From the NCBI GenBank assembly GCA_004794785.1, contig SJOL01001508.1:40753-104752 (forward strand): 64,000 nucleotides of DNA, read 5' to 3'. The DNA comes from Opisthorchis felineus. Its lineage: Eukaryota > Platyhelminthes > Trematoda > Opisthorchiida > Opisthorchiidae. Shown here in pieces: positions 62,688 through 64,000 of this stretch. Position 1 is the stretch's first letter; each line of letters starts with the position of its first letter. Both the position numbers and the translations under genes were made by a program. The notes beneath the pieces were generated by a model. It saw nothing but the letters and a program-made list of their open reading frames with translations, did not search any database and had not been told where the DNA came from.

Positions 62688-64000
62688 CATTTCTCGCATG
62701 TTTCACTACGTATTTGAGCCAGCTGCCCAGCGACCGTCCTCGTGACATATATATTTGTATGAACCAGCCTTATGAAACACCTATCGGAACTATGTTGCGC
62801 CGTTCGCATGATTTTACTTAAAAGGGTATTGGAGTTAATCGTCACCTAATTAAAAATACAACCGACATTTTCTCTGAGAAAAACCTACAAGGATGGGCAA
62901 AATTTTACTCCGACGAGTGTGTTTTCTACTGGAAGGACACTTCTACCCAAAGATAACGTAATGTTATTTGTATCGGAGCTTCTGGGGGTGCAAGGTCAAA
63001 CAATTCGTCTGGAACGAATTTGTCGGATTATCACTACTTTTATGAGTGTGCGACACCAACCTGCTTCTGAAAAATGGACAATGCTTACTTTTAATCGTAT
63101 CCATAATTTTGTAATGGCTAAGTAAACTGATGTGGCAACACAGAACAATTGTTCACAACCATGCACGGTATGACGGGATCCGTTGGAAACGTCGCTGATG
63201 CTTTTTCGAAGAGATTGGGTGACGCTATAACGAGGAGAAATTTTGCCAAGTGATAAGTCAGGTCAACACAGAATCTTGTCTAAAAGCATTTCACTTGAGT
63301 ATACTAAATGTGATCAACTCTAGCCCTCTGTGAAAGGATAATCGAGACTCATGTATTAGCCACCTCGATTGGCACCAGCTATTGTACGCCTGCTCATCTG
63401 CAAATAGCTACCGTTTGGTACTCCGACTGATTTGTGGTTTGGAAGTACAGAAAGCAGCGAAACATTTTGCTTATTATAAACCCGTACATTATGAAATTCA
63501 CTGGTCTACTTGTTACCACCTATCTGTGCGTTCCATTTATATCTGTTTGAAGTCAGGGTATGGGCGAAACCTTTCCCCAAATTGCTTTGCTAAGAAATGT
63601 TCTGTCTTTGTTTGTAAAAAAAGGTACAATCGCAGCGAATGCACTGAAAACCTGAAGAATATCCAGACACAAATTTTGCACGATCCACAGCAATTTGCAG
63701 TCCGGGAATTTCCAGCTGTCCTGGAGTCCTGTCTTGTCAGTAAAAACATTAAACTAGCAGGCAGTCACCGCAATTGCAGGATTCCTTGATCGACAATCTG
63801 AGCATCCTACACAATTGCCGGTGCAAATTTTGAGAGAAAAAGGAGGCTGGAGTTAGGAACTACGTTAGTAACTACAGGTGAATTTTAGCGGAATCGCTAA
63901 TAACAACATTCAAACTAACAATGTCTAGAGGCCAACAGATGTACGCAGCAGAATGTTTACATTCGTAACTCATCTTGGCAGTGCAACATGGAAAGTTCGT
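62688..64000. other. non-coding stretch, nothing recognised
   Basis: A 135-codon frame at 63382-63789 (+) is Cys- and Lys-rich in its middle but matches no family I know. It lies within chance length, so it is not called. Confidence 0.4.

Noticed and set aside
63382..63789. 135-codon plus-strand frame considered as a PLE endonuclease or zinc-binding remnant
   Set aside because: Neither a GIY-YIG pair nor spaced Cys/His ligands of the PLE endonuclease could be identified, and it is about 3 kb from the reverse transcriptase.

Overview
Eukaryotic genomic DNA, gene-poor and rich in degraded retroelements, most likely from a digenean flatworm (trematode). The grounds are: a secreted DNase I gene mixing 35-38 bp introns with introns of 0.9-2.9 kb, Penelope-like elements (PLEs), the 3' end of an RTE-type LINE of the sort common in flukes, and tRNA-derived SINE copies. 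Species cannot be fixed from the sequence alone. A run of 7 Ns in an AT microsatellite at 39312-39318 shows this is an assembled scaffold.

Layout. 1-5570: no supportable gene, one (TA)n tract. 5580-7390: heavily decayed Penelope-like element on the + strand, ending in a hammerhead-like tail. 8800-8924: a small hairpin insertion flanked by 13-bp direct repeats, derived from the same terminal structure seen intact near 58.2-58.45 kb. 8.9-49.9 kb: essentially gene-free by eye, with scattered SINEs (14.65, 28.76, 38.93 and 44.48 kb), AT microsatellites (39.3 and 40.8 kb), a perfect 13-bp hairpin (33.54 kb), and one weak minus-strand exon pair for a membrane protein (30.65-30.94 kb). 50.0-57.1 kb: the one clear gene, an eight-exon DNase I family nuclease on the + strand, with a TATA box and an inverted CCAAT box just upstream. 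An antisense LINE fragment and a 12-bp tandem repeat lie in its third intron. 58.2-60.4 kb: a better preserved PLE with a 66-bp inverted repeat around a hammerhead-like core, then a reverse transcriptase carrying two stop codons, a frame change and a lost catalytic Asp. 61.6-62.7 kb: two opposed SINE copies and a 3 x 38-bp tandem repeat. 62.7-64.0 kb: nothing recognised.

The DNase I gene model was built by hand. Splice phases agree across all eight exons, the total is 308 codons plus stop, and every catalytic residue expected of the family is present. Most other open reading frames up to about 140 codons are within what chance gives in 64 kb of two-strand sequence and are not called as genes.
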